Shown here piece by piece: positions 1 through 8,138 of a stretch of DNA of 64,000 bases. The notes below the pieces were generated by a model. It searched no databases. It had not been told where the DNA came from and was given only the letters and a program-made list of their open reading frames with translations. Each line of letters begins with the position of its first letter. Within the stretch, counting starts at the first letter, position 1. The position numbers and the translations under genes were made by a program. This DNA comes from Blautia sp. AF19-10LB (GTDB lineage: Bacteria; Bacillota; Clostridia; Lachnospirales; Lachnospiraceae): NCBI RefSeq assembly GCF_003461245.1, contig NZ_QTWS01000021.1, positions 6,671 to 70,670 of the forward strand. Reading direction: 5' to 3'.

Positions 1-62
1 TCAATCTCAAAAATCACACGTTTAAATTCCTAAGTAATTCCTAAGATCACATTCTTATTTTC

Positions 63-1127
63 CTAAGCGGAAAGGGGTAATGTAATCACAAAGTCTATGG
101 TTTCATTTTGACTGGATGCAGTAATCTTTCCACCATGTAAATGTATAATTTCTTCCGCAATAGAAAGGCCAAGCCCCGCACCACCTGTATTAGAAAGCCG
201 AGCATCATCCAAGCGATTGAATTTTTCAAATATACTGTTAAGCTGTTCCTGTGGAATTGTTTTTCCACGATTTTCAAAAGTGATCTGTATATCATGCTCT
301 AACCGTTTGGCGGATATAGTGATCTCTGTCTGCGGGTAGCTATATGACGCTGCATTTCGTAAAAGGTTACTGAAAACTCTCGCCAGCTTTTCGGGATCAG
401 CATTCACAGATAAGTTGTCCTCCGCAGTAAATACCGCCGTGTTGCCATTTGCAGAGAGTGTCGGGTATATTTCATCTATTACCTGCGCAATCAAACAATG
501 TAAATCTATATTTTCTTTTTTGATAATGACCGTATGTGCATTGTACTTGGTAATTTCAAAAAGTTCATTGATGAGCTTTTCAAGGCGTTCTGCCTTATTC
601 AACGCAACTTTTACATACTTTTCCTTTTGCTGTTCAGGCATGTCAGGGGCTTCATGGAGCAGGCTCAAATAGCCGATTACCGTTGTGAGAGGGGTGCGTA
701 TATCATGTGCCAGATACATAATAATTTCATTTTTCTTTTCTTCTGCCTGCTTTGCAGCCCGTTTGCTCAACAGAACAGACATTTTGATTTGATTGAGTTG
801 TGCCTCCAATTCTTTCAGTGGGTCAGACAATGATACGGTATGATTGTTCTGCTCATAGACCGTTTGGGTCGCATCAATTACTTCATCCAGATAGCCCCAC
901 GGCTTTTTCCAATAGTAATTGAAAATACATACAAAGCCGATCATCAGATACAAAATAAAAAGCAGATCGAGCCGCCAGTAGAGCCATGCAAAAATACCGT
1001 TGTCAAATTTTGAAAAGATGTAGTCCAAAATAAGGGTCAAACCATATCCAACAACGGTATAAACCAGCAATGATAGGTATAGGCGCACTTTAAGGCGCTT
1101 TTCTGTTGTCATTTCTTTCTTCGACAT
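63..1127 (-). CDS. VanS-like sensor histidine kinase
   Basis: Membrane histidine kinase of about 354 residues. It has two N-terminal membrane segments (about residues 15-36 and 53-70), a short linker, a HisKA box LAHDIRTP with the phospho-acceptor near H141, and a complete HATPase_c domain (N box around NLLRNAASY, G box GGAGLGLSIAEEI). The ATG at 1127 was chosen because GGAGG lies 7 bases upstream; a longer open frame runs back into the preceding gene. It is the last gene of an operon with a VanR-like regulator and a VanZ protein, so it probably senses an envelope signal. No D-Ala-D-Lac/D-Ser ligase genes are nearby, so glycopeptide resistance is not implied. Confidence 0.85.
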   Translation of the reverse strand: MSKKEMTTEKRLKVRLYLSLLVYTVVGYGLTLILDYIFSKFDNGIFAWLYWRLDLLFILYLMIGFVCIFNYYWKKPWGYLDEVIDATQTVYEQNNHTVSLSDPLKELEAQLNQIKMSVLLSKRAAKQAEEKKNEIIMYLAHDIRTPLTTVIGYLSLLHEAPDMPEQQKEKYVKVALNKAERLEKLINELFEITKYNAHTVIIKKENIDLHCLIAQVIDEIYPTLSANGNTAVFTAEDNLSVNADPEKLARVFSNLLRNAASYSYPQTEITISAKRLEHDIQITFENRGKTIPQEQLNSIFEKFNRLDDARLSNTGGAGLGLSIAEEIIHLHGGKITASSQNETIDFVITLPLSA

Positions 1128-1140
1128 GAGAATACACCTC

Positions 1141-1650
1141 CTACCGATTAGCAAACAGAAGAAAGCCAAGCAGGCCAATCACGACAACACTTACTATGCC
1201 TGCCAGAATGGAAAACAGTCTGTTTGCTTTTATTCTATTTCCGATTAACCGGGCTGCCATCGAATATACAGCAAGCCCCAAAAGACCACCTGCCGTATTT
1301 GTGAGTACATCAGTAATATCAGAACGTCCGACTGCTAAGATATACTGCATAGTTTCCAATAAAAAACTTGTTCCAGCAATCAGCATGAACTTCACATATA
1401 ATTTTGTTCTTGGCAGAAGCATTTGAAGATAAATGCCCATAGGAACAAAAATCAAGAAATTTTCGAGTACCTCTGTTAAGTGAAATGCTGCTCCAATTTC
1501 CTTGTCATAGTGAAAAGGAATAAGGTTTATACTCCTTACTTTATCCAGATCACTGATTGAAAACTGTAGTTTGAACAGTATGATCCAAACCAGAAGTGCC
1601 AGATAAATTAAGAATAAAATAGTTGCCAAACAATTTGATTTTCTCTTCAT
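1141..1650 (-). CDS. VanZ family membrane protein
   Basis: Small integral membrane protein of about 169 residues with four or five hydrophobic segments. It carries the VanZ-type core: an N-P-F/H motif after the first loop (NLIPFHYDKE) and the conserved E-x-x-Q...GR-x-x-D-x-x-D-x-x-x-N-x-x-G pattern seen as ETMQYILAVGRSDITDVLTNTAGG. AAGGAGA lies 5 bases before the ATG at 1650. It sits between the response-regulator and histidine-kinase genes with 13-16 base gaps, so the three are co-transcribed. VanZ proteins are linked to lipoglycopeptide tolerance, but many occur in unrelated envelope-sensing operons. The exact role here is not clear. Confidence 0.85.
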   Translation of the reverse strand: MKRKSNCLATILFLIYLALLVWIILFKLQFSISDLDKVRSINLIPFHYDKEIGAAFHLTEVLENFLIFVPMGIYLQMLLPRTKLYVKFMLIAGTSFLLETMQYILAVGRSDITDVLTNTAGGLLGLAVYSMAARLIGNRIKANRLFSILAGIVSVVVIGLLGFLLFANR

Positions 1651-1666
1651 AGCGTTCTCCTTTCGC

Positions 1667-2362
1667 TTAAATTTTGTAGCCGACACCCCAAATCGTTTTA
1701 ATATACTGCGGAGTATCGGAAGTATCGTTCAGTTTCTCGCGCAGATGCCGGATATGCACAGTAATTGTGCTGCTGTTTTTAGAGTAGTATTCATCTTTCC
1801 AAACCGCATGAAACAGTTCCTCAATGCTTACAACATTTCCAGCACTTGACAAAAGGACGTGGAGAATAGAAAATTCTGTCGGGGTTAGAGAAACAGGTTC
1901 CCCATCCAACAAACATTCGTGGGTTTGAACATTCAAGCACAATTTGTTATAGGAAAGTTCCGATGGAACTTTCTCTGTGATGATACCGGGCGAATATTTC
2001 TTGTAACGTCTTAACTGCGCTTTCACTCTGGCAACTACTTCAAGTGGGCGAAAAGGTTTTGTCACATAATCGTCCGCGCCCAATGTCAGCCCCGTTATTT
2101 TATCCGTTTCCTCAATTTTAGCCGTTAGCATTATGATTGGATAAGTGTACTTCTTTCGGATAAGCTGGCAAAGTGAAAAGCCGTTCATATCCGGGAGCAT
2201 AATATCCAGAATGGCAAGATCAATGTCGCCGCTTTCAATACACGACATGGCATCCGTTGCGCAGTAAAATTTATAAACGACGTAATTTTCGTTTTTCAAG
2301 TAGACCTCCAACAGATCCGCTATATCTTGCTCGTCATCTATAATCAATATCTTTTCAGACAT
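1667..2362 (-). CDS. VanR-like OmpR-family response regulator
   Basis: Response regulator of about 231 residues. The receiver domain has the acidic pair IIDDE and phospho-acceptor D53 in LAILDIMLPD; the C-terminal winged helix ends in HIRHLREKLNDT...IKTIWGVGYKI. The start at 2362 follows AAGGAGAG; the longer open frame upstream lacks a ribosome binding site. It is the first gene of the operon with VanZ and the VanS-like kinase and presumably controls its own promoter. A 15-bp perfect inverted repeat at 2467-2510, upstream, could be its binding site, but that is only inferred from position. Confidence 0.88.
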   Translation of the reverse strand: MSEKILIIDDEQDIADLLEVYLKNENYVVYKFYCATDAMSCIESGDIDLAILDIMLPDMNGFSLCQLIRKKYTYPIIMLTAKIEETDKITGLTLGADDYVTKPFRPLEVVARVKAQLRRYKKYSPGIITEKVPSELSYNKLCLNVQTHECLLDGEPVSLTPTEFSILHVLLSSAGNVVSIEELFHAVWKDEYYSKNSSTITVHIRHLREKLNDTSDTPQYIKTIWGVGYKI

Positions 2363-2466
2363 ATTTTCAACTCTCCTTTTTGCTTGTATTCGATTAAGTA
2401 TAACAAATACAGCATCTAAATTCACAATGGATTGCATGAGAAATTATTAAGATTTTCCTAACTTTT

Positions 2467-2510
2467 TTTCATGCTAATATGATAATGCACATTAGCATAT
2501 TAGCATGAAA
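2467..2510. promoter_or_regulatory. Perfect 15-bp inverted repeat in divergent intergenic region
   Basis: The arms TTTCATGCTAATATG (2467-2481) and CATATTAGCATGAAA (2496-2510) are exact reverse complements with a 14-base spacer. The spacer and right arm also contain a direct repeat of ATTAGCAT. The site lies about 105 bases upstream of the VanR-like gene and about 230 bases upstream of the sigma gene, in a 380-base region (2363-2742) that holds no gene. It has no terminator-like T-run after a GC stem. An operator for one of the flanking regulators is the simplest reading. Confidence 0.5.
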
Positions 2511-2667
2511 GTAATCACAAATAACACCCATGAACAAATTTAATTATAACAATGTCCCTTTGCAAATGCTTGTTTTATTGCTTTCATTATGGAATACTAT
2601 CGAAAGTAGACATTTTTTTGTGCAAAACCACGAACTTGTCCATTTATAAGAAAAAGAATAAATTATT

Positions 2668-2697
2668 AGGGATATTTTTGATTTCTGCACGTCTAAT
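2668..2697 (+). promoter_or_regulatory. Possible ECF-type promoter of the sigma gene
   Basis: The element CGTCTAAT (2690-2697) is preceded by a T-rich stretch at about the -35 distance. The same GCACGTCTAAT string stands upstream of the second ECF sigma gene (53095-53124), where the -35 is much better. Here the -35 half is weak, so autoregulation is plausible but not secure. Confidence 0.4.
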
Positions 2698-2742
2698 AGA
2701 TGTAAAGAAAATGCTGGCTGGCAAAAAAAAGGTGGTGTTTAA

Positions 2743-3222
2743 ATGACAAAGGAACAACTTGGATCTCTGATCCTAGATTCAGAAAGACAATTATACTCAA
2801 CTGCAAAAACAATTTTATTTAGTGACTATGACTGTGCAGATGCTATTCAAGAAACAATTGTGAAGGCTTTTTCCAACGTCGGCACATTAAAAAACGATAA
2901 CTATGCCCGGACCTGGTTAATCCGTATCTTAATCAACGAATGTTACAGCCTTGTGCGTAAATCCAGTAAATTTATCCCATTGGAAAATCTGGCTGACAGA
3001 CAGGAACCGGAATCAGAAAAAACAAAGAATTACAGTGAATTGTATACAGCCGTAAATTCCTTAAAAGAGGAACTGCGTTTACCCGTTATTCTATACTATA
3101 TAGAAGATTTCAGTGTAAAAGAAATCGCCCAGATCCTTGAAATATCGGAAGGTGCCGTTCAAAAGAGACTTGCAAGGGCAAGAGGAAAATTAAGGCAGGA
3201 ATTACAGGAGGTGTCAATATGA
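2743..3222 (+). CDS. ECF-type RNA polymerase sigma factor
   Basis: Sigma-70 family ECF factor of 159 residues. Region 2 is seen in LYSTAKTILFSDYDCADAIQETIVKAFSN followed by TWLIRILINECYSLVRK. Region 4 contains the helix-turn-helix VKEIAQILEISEGAVQKRLARARGKLRQEL. AAAGGTGGTG stands about 7 bases before the ATG. The stop overlaps the start of the next gene by 4 bases, and that gene encodes a single-pass membrane protein with the layout of an anti-sigma factor, so the two form a signalling pair. The inducing signal cannot be told from the sequence. Confidence 0.9.
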   Translation: MTKEQLGSLILDSERQLYSTAKTILFSDYDCADAIQETIVKAFSNVGTLKNDNYARTWLIRILINECYSLVRKSSKFIPLENLADRQEPESEKTKNYSELYTAVNSLKEELRLPVILYYIEDFSVKEIAQILEISEGAVQKRLARARGKLRQELQEVSI

Positions 3223-4661
3223 GATTAGAAGATATGAAAAACGATATTCCCGAAACACCGGATTTTATCCATAATATGATTCAAAATGAGGTAGCAAAGC
3301 AGCTGGCGGATAATAAAGTGGCGAATCTGCGAAGAAGAAAACGATGGACAGCTCCGAAAGTTGCCGCAGTGGCAGCTGCGTGTGCGCTGGCAGTTTCCAC
3401 GGCAGTATATGCAGGAGTAAATCTGTATCACTGGTTTTTGGAAAAACAGGGTTCTTATGGTGTTTCAGTCAAAATTGATGCTGGTGATGCAGCAAAGAAG
3501 ACCGTGCTTCCAGATGAGGTCCCAGAGGTAGATCTGTCTGCTAAATATGTTCCGGAGGGCATGAGCTGGATTGACGAGTACCATCTCCAATATCCTGAGC
3601 ATGGCATGACTGGCGGGTTCAGTTTTTCATTTGTCCTGTTGGATAAAAATGATCTGGGACAGGTAGTACAGGATCAGAATGTTATTGATAGTGAAGAGCG
3701 TACATTTGGAAAATACCAGGGGATATATCTCAAATATAATAGCATTACCGAAAACGGGGCTCTTAACCAGAGAATTTATCTTGTCTGCCCGGATTTATAT
3801 CGTGTGCTTATGATCTACATCGGAGATGATGTGTCAAAGAATGAAGCCATAAAAGTTGCAGAAAATCTGGTGATTGAGGGAAACACGACTATGGTAAAGA
3901 CCGCCGGATTGCCTACATGGAGCGGAGAGATGATATCTGAAAAGACAGAAGATGATAATGATGAAATAAGTACTTCTGTAAATGAGAAAAAACTACCCAT
4001 TTACCAAATTGGTGACACCTTTGATCTGGATGTGATTGGTGAAAACACAAATGGTGAATATCTGGAAAAAACGATTTCTGCAAAGGTAGATTCTGTTCAA
4101 ATTTCTGATGATCTTCAGCTTCTCGATCCGGACAAAATACCACAAGAATGGGCGGAAGCCATTGATGCTGATGGAAAGCTATCTACAAACACATTGAATT
4201 ATGTGAAATCTGGCGACGGAATCGATTCCCTGGATGAAATTGTGAAGTCAGAGGAAGTGAATCAGAAACTGGTCTATGTTACAGTTACCTATACCAATCA
4301 TTCAAATGAGGAAATCGACCATATGCTTTATCTTGGTGCTTTACTGACCCTGACTAAGGGAAATGGAAAAGTACAGCTTTACATTCCAACAGAACAGGCC
4401 GGCGATGGCTATGACTACATTAGCTGGGACGGCGTGGCAAAGACTGGAGAAATGGTATATTATAGTGTCTCTGAAAATTATGGCAATGGTGGAAACTACA
4501 TTTCCTCTATAAAACCAGGCGAAAGTGTACAGCTGAACATGGCCTGGATCGTAAATGAAAGCGACCTCAAAAATCTGTATCTGAATGTGACTGGAGACGG
4601 AGCTTCATATGAGTTCTCTGAATATATACTGAAAAAGGGACTAGTAGATATTCGCAAATAA
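3219..4661 (+). CDS. Membrane-anchored anti-sigma factor-like protein
   Basis: 480 residues. A short cytoplasmic N-terminus of about 45 residues rich in Arg/Lys is followed by one transmembrane helix (about 48-66) and a large extracytoplasmic part. The external region seems to have two halves: one of about 150 residues with a Y-V-P-E-G-M motif resembling DUF4367-type anti-sigma ectodomains, and a C-terminal beta-rich half (about 260-480) that resembles proteins named DUF5027. The last assignment is from memory and tentative. AGGAGGTGTC precedes the ATG, which overlaps the sigma stop. It most likely binds the sigma factor through its N-terminus and releases it when the outer part senses stress. 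Confidence 0.8.
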   Translation: MRLEDMKNDIPETPDFIHNMIQNEVAKQLADNKVANLRRRKRWTAPKVAAVAAACALAVSTAVYAGVNLYHWFLEKQGSYGVSVKIDAGDAAKKTVLPDEVPEVDLSAKYVPEGMSWIDEYHLQYPEHGMTGGFSFSFVLLDKNDLGQVVQDQNVIDSEERTFGKYQGIYLKYNSITENGALNQRIYLVCPDLYRVLMIYIGDDVSKNEAIKVAENLVIEGNTTMVKTAGLPTWSGEMISEKTEDDNDEISTSVNEKKLPIYQIGDTFDLDVIGENTNGEYLEKTISAKVDSVQISDDLQLLDPDKIPQEWAEAIDADGKLSTNTLNYVKSGDGIDSLDEIVKSEEVNQKLVYVTVTYTNHSNEEIDHMLYLGALLTLTKGNGKVQLYIPTEQAGDGYDYISWDGVAKTGEMVYYSVSENYGNGGNYISSIKPGESVQLNMAWIVNESDLKNLYLNVTGDGASYEFSEYILKKGLVDIRK

Positions 4662-4708
4662 TATATGCTATCGTTTATGATCCCATTTTTTTATATGTCA
4701 TATATGAA

Positions 4709-4748
4709 AAAGCGTTTTTCGATTCCTTTTGGTTTCGAAAAACGCTTT
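4709..4748 (+). terminator. Hairpin after anti-sigma gene
   Basis: The 14-base arms AAAGCGTTTTTCGA and TCGAAAAACGCTTT are perfect complements around a 12-base loop, 47 bases after the stop of the anti-sigma gene. The following run is CTTTGCTTC rather than a clean T-tract, so it may be weak. Confidence 0.6.
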
Positions 4749-4902
4749 CTTTGCTTCTTCGATCTCTGCACATGAAGTGTAATCTGTGGTATCCAATACG
4801 ATTTCCTCATTCTTTCCATTGCCGGTTAATAATTATAACGACAGTGTACTATATGAAGCAACCGACAACAACAAAAATCATTAGATGAGTTTCGACAGAA
4901 AA

Positions 4903-4931
4903 AGAGATTCCACACTGTAAGTGGAACCTCT
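4903..4931 (-). terminator. Rho-independent terminator of the DUF2971 gene
   Basis: On the minus strand AGAGG-TTCCAC pairs with GTGGAA-TCTCT around a 7-base loop and is followed by TTTTTCTG. It lies just past the stop codon of the DUF2971 gene. Confidence 0.65.
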
Positions 4932-4937
4932 TATCTA

Positions 4938-5804
4938 TTAACGCAATGGACAATCAGATACTTTTATATTTTGAGCCAGTTTATGCAACCCAAGATGTCT
5001 GCAGTAGTTTTCCAAATCTTTTGGATTCTGGGATGAACGTGGTCCGATAATAATTGAATTGATAATATCTTCCCTGTGCATATTTTCTGTTTCTAAGACT
5101 TTTTGTAAATCTAAAATGTAGAACTCTTTTATTATATTGAATGTTTTGTATTCGATATGAGGATCGTTGTCCGTTACAAAATATGGTGCGATTCGGATTT
5201 CCTTTTCAGCAGTAAATGTAGGATGTTTGTGAATAAGGGCACATAATGCTAAATTATCAATGAATCCATCTAAGTTGGAAAATCCTTCCAGAATTCCAGT
5301 GGAAATATATGAAGACAATAATTTGTATAATTCATGATCCCTGGTCTCCTGAGTATAATACTGTTCGCCAATGATCATCCCATGATAATATAACAGATTG
5401 TGCAATGCTTCGGTATTGAATTCTATTGCAACACCACGTCCATGATCGGCATAGCGGTCCCATTGAGCTGCATCGTCTAATGCCTGTGACAAACAGAACA
5501 TAAAAAGGTGTTTTTGCGATGTTCTGTCATATATTTCTTTAAATATTTTATCAACATCACATTTGGGTTTTATATTGCTTTGGGTAAGACCGTTCTCAAT
5601 GTTCTGCTTCAGGTTATCAATAAACCCAATCACTTCTTTTGCATCATTCACATTCGTTGCGCTGCCAAACCAAATCTTTTTTTTCCTTAAAATTCCATCC
5701 AAGGCTGGAAAAGAAGTGTAATGCCATAAAGTTTTACCAACTTTCTGAACAAATTTGTCAGTAGATTCCTGTCTTTTCTGAATTTCTACTAAATTGTAGG
5801 TCAT
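4938..5804 (-). CDS. DUF2971 family protein
   Basis: About 288 residues, soluble. It matches the DUF2971 layout: LWHYTSFPALDGIL near the N-terminus, W-F-G-S-A-x-N-V-N-D-A-K-E, then MFCLSQALDDAAQWDRYADHGRGVAIEF in the middle (the usual S-x-x-x-D...W..YA...G..I.F signature), and a C-terminal IIIGPRSS motif. The ATG at 5804 follows AGAGGT; a TTG two codons upstream is possible. The biochemical activity of the family is not established. It stands alone with its own terminator between unrelated regulatory modules, which fits a horizontally acquired accessory gene. Confidence 0.75.
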   Translation of the reverse strand: MTYNLVEIQKRQESTDKFVQKVGKTLWHYTSFPALDGILRKKKIWFGSATNVNDAKEVIGFIDNLKQNIENGLTQSNIKPKCDVDKIFKEIYDRTSQKHLFMFCLSQALDDAAQWDRYADHGRGVAIEFNTEALHNLLYYHGMIIGEQYYTQETRDHELYKLLSSYISTGILEGFSNLDGFIDNLALCALIHKHPTFTAEKEIRIAPYFVTDNDPHIEYKTFNIIKEFYILDLQKVLETENMHREDIINSIIIGPRSSQNPKDLENYCRHLGLHKLAQNIKVSDCPLR

Positions 5805-5861
5805 ATACAATACCTCTTCTGAAATAATAACATTTGAATATGCATCGATCGGACAAATCCT

Positions 5862-7610
5862 TTATTCTGTATAGATGTTCCCATTCTCATCCGTCCAGGT
5901 GCCGTCACCATTGTCTGTGTATCCGACCCCATCTGCGTCACAATAATAATAATCTCCGTTTGTTGTTTCTATTACATTAACAGTACCGTTACTGCCCTGA
6001 AGTTCATGCTGTTCCAGTTGGTTTCCGAAATGATAACCTTCGTCATTCCAAGTACGATATGAATTTCCATTGGCATCTGCCCAGTTTCCATCTCCCTGAT
6101 AACTGTATCGGCTCCCATAAGCATCAGAATAGGTCCCATCTCCGTTATCGTAAAGAACTCTGGATTCTTCATCTCCTTCACCCGGTGCTACAATTGATGC
6201 TACACCGAAAGTAGTAGTGAATCCACTGGTATATGGTACGCCTGCTGGCAGATTTTCATAAGATGAAACAGACTCGTTGTTGTCAGAGGTAATTCCATCA
6301 TCGGTCGTTTCACTTACCTGTCCGCTGTTTTCCATGGCAGGTTCATCATTTGTTTCCGCATCCGCTTTTTCCTCTTCATCTACAGAATCCTCTGTATCTG
6401 TATTCTCTGTCACTCCTCCTTCGTCCTGTGTTTCAGCAGCTTTCTGCATAGTTACCATTTCAGAAAACGGTGCATAATCCGGTACATTATTTTTCTCTGG
6501 ATCTGCATTTTTTTCAATACCAGACTTCTCCGTCTCTACTGAAACTGTATCTGTCCCGGCAGAGACATTAAATACCAGATTACCGCCTGCAAGCAGCAGC
6601 GTCACAAGAATTCCCGGAAGAATTCCTTTGCGGAGTTTCCGAATGTTCACCATATACAGAATCCGATCTTTAAACACCATTTCGCTGTCATTAAGACTTG
6701 CTGTCACATATGGAATCTGATTTTCCATGGCCACTGTCCTGAGAAGCAGCTGTCGATATAATTTATGTTCCTTTTTATTAACTCTGCGAACAACCGCTGT
6801 ATCACACAGATTTTCAATATCCTTATCCGCTTCTTTCAGCATGATAAGAAGAAAGGGATTGAACCAGTATATCGATGCACAGATTCGAAGGAGCATCTTA
6901 TACCAGAGATCCCGATGGCAATAATGTGTAAGTTCATGGTAAAAGATAAGTTTTCTTTCTTCTGCTGAATACCCGGTTGCTGGTAGATACAATTTTGTAT
7001 GTAAAAGTCCTGCAAGAAGCGGTGTGGTAAGACCTGCGTTTTGCCTGAGTTCCGGTATTCTGCGTACGTGCTTCTTTTGACACGCTGCACGGTACATCTG
7101 AATACTCACCGTATCACTTACCTGTAGACTCATCCGTTCCAGATTCCTTATAGAAAAATAATATGCCAGCAATTCTCCTGTCAGTTTAAGTACCGCTACG
7201 CTCAGCCAGACAGCAGCAAAAATCACAGCCACAATTCCCAGCCATTTATCTGATTCGTACCTGACAGTTCTCTTTTGTTCCGGGATTTCTGTCAGATTTT
7301 TCATGTCTTTGCTCGCAGATGATACGTTTTCTGTTATCTTCTGACTTTCCTCTGGTCTGACTGCGTAATCCGTTATCTTCGGGCTTTGCGTATTCTGTTG
7401 ACTGCTTCTAAGTACTTTGAAATCCACCAGTGCCAGATTCGCCGGAAGGCGCACCGGAACACAAAGGCTTATCGTAATCAACAGCCAGATAAGGTACTTC
7501 CATCTCGCTGATACACGTCCTTTAAACAGAGTCGCAAGCACTTTTACCAGTAAAATTACTACTGCTGCAATAACATTCAGTTTCAGAATGTGTAGAATGA
7601 AAACCTCCAT
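5862..7610 (-). CDS. BlaR1/MecR1-like M56 metallopeptidase sensor
   Basis: 582-residue membrane sensor. Two N-terminal helices (about 7-29 and 37-55) are followed by a Ser/Thr/Gln-rich loop, a third helix near 123-150, and a gluzincin site HELTH (225-229) with the downstream E-x-x-x-x-x-x-C-D (ENLCDTAVVRR). A fourth helix lies near 325-345. Instead of a penicillin-binding sensor domain, the outer region is acidic and low-complexity and ends in about 100 residues of Asn-Gly-Asp-Gly-Thr repeats. These repeats are nearly shared with the secreted protein at 8139-9041. GGGAGG precedes the ATG, 6 bases after the BlaI gene. It probably cleaves or triggers loss of BlaI when its ectodomain senses a ligand. 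Confidence 0.85.
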   Translation of the reverse strand: MEVFILHILKLNVIAAVVILLVKVLATLFKGRVSARWKYLIWLLITISLCVPVRLPANLALVDFKVLRSSQQNTQSPKITDYAVRPEESQKITENVSSASKDMKNLTEIPEQKRTVRYESDKWLGIVAVIFAAVWLSVAVLKLTGELLAYYFSIRNLERMSLQVSDTVSIQMYRAACQKKHVRRIPELRQNAGLTTPLLAGLLHTKLYLPATGYSAEERKLIFYHELTHYCHRDLWYKMLLRICASIYWFNPFLLIMLKEADKDIENLCDTAVVRRVNKKEHKLYRQLLLRTVAMENQIPYVTASLNDSEMVFKDRILYMVNIRKLRKGILPGILVTLLLAGGNLVFNVSAGTDTVSVETEKSGIEKNADPEKNNVPDYAPFSEMVTMQKAAETQDEGGVTENTDTEDSVDEEEKADAETNDEPAMENSGQVSETTDDGITSDNNESVSSYENLPAGVPYTSGFTTTFGVASIVAPGEGDEESRVLYDNGDGTYSDAYGSRYSYQGDGNWADANGNSYRTWNDEGYHFGNQLEQHELQGSNGTVNVIETTNGDYYYCDADGVGYTDNGDGTWTDENGNIYTE

Positions 7611-7616
7611 AATTCG

Positions 7617-8006
7617 CTATTCCTCCCTGTCCTCCAGGTTCTTAAGAAATTCACTGAGATCCTGGACTTCTTCTGAGCTGATCTTCTTTCCATGATAAAG
7701 TGAAGTTACAAACTTTTTTAGTGAATTCCCATAAAGTTTCTCAAGAACACTCTGGCTTTCATGTGCCTGATAATCTGACTGCGAAACCAGGGGTGTATAC
7801 AGATTCATTTTTCCCTGTTTCGTCACTTCCACGAAATTTTTGTTCTCCAATCTGGTCAGCAATGACAAAATTGTTGTTGATGCAAGTTTTTTCTTCATAG
7901 TGATCACTTTCTCAATCTCCGGTCTGGTCATCGGCGGAGTATTATTCCAAAGAACGAGCATAATATCCAGCTCTGATTCCGGAAGTCTCTGGTAAGTTTT
8001 TTTCAC
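7617..8006 (-). CDS. BlaI/MecI/CopY family repressor
   Basis: 129-residue winged-helix repressor with the usual BlaI N-terminus (LPESELDIMLVLWNNTPPMTRPEIEKV) and recognition helix region TTILSLLTRLENKNFVEV, then a dimerisation tail. The start is GTG at 8006, 9 bases after AGGAGG; the intervening ATG is out of frame and stops at once. It is co-transcribed with the BlaR1-like gene. Palindromes with a TACA-NN-TGTA core occur just upstream (8034-8045) and twice before the secreted-protein gene (9066-9108), so it is expected to repress both transcripts. Confidence 0.9.
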   Translation of the reverse strand: MKKTYQRLPESELDIMLVLWNNTPPMTRPEIEKVITMKKKLASTTILSLLTRLENKNFVEVTKQGKMNLYTPLVSQSDYQAHESQSVLEKLYGNSLKKFVTSLYHGKKISSEEVQDLSEFLKNLEDREE

Positions 8007-8033
8007 TTTTTCATACCTCCTGTTACATATTTT

Positions 8034-8045
8034 CTACAAATGTAG
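8034..8045 (-). promoter_or_regulatory. BlaI operator upstream of blaI-blaR1
   Basis: CTACAAATGTAG is a 12-base palindrome with the TACA-NN-TGTA core known for BlaI/MecI sites. It is about 28 bases upstream of the GTG start, where bound repressor would block transcription. Confidence 0.75.
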
Positions 8046-8072
8046 GAATAACTCTATTTTACCACGGTTCAC

Positions 8073-8120
8073 GGAAATGGCAAGGGCTTTTGCACAATTT
8101 GCAAATGCCCTTGCCATTCC
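8073..8120 (-). terminator. Hairpin between secreted protein gene and blaI
   Basis: GGAAATGGCAAGGGC (8073-8087) pairs with GCCCTTGCCATTCC (8107-8120) around a 19-base loop. It lies directly after the stop of the secreted protein gene and should separate it from the blaI transcript. No long T-run is visible. Confidence 0.55.
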
Positions 8121-8138
8121 TGCAGCTACTGACCACTA

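Noticed and set aside
63..2362. A vancomycin-resistance cluster
   Set aside because: Only regulator, kinase and VanZ-type genes are present. No vanH, D-Ala-D-Lac/D-Ser ligase or vanX/Y gene is seen in the window, so this is better read as an envelope-sensing operon.
4698..4823. Coding-like minus-strand peptide (NGKNEEIVLDTTDY...) after the anti-sigma gene
   Set aside because: It has no start, meets a stop just upstream and overlaps a strong hairpin. It may be a gene remnant, but it is too short to support.
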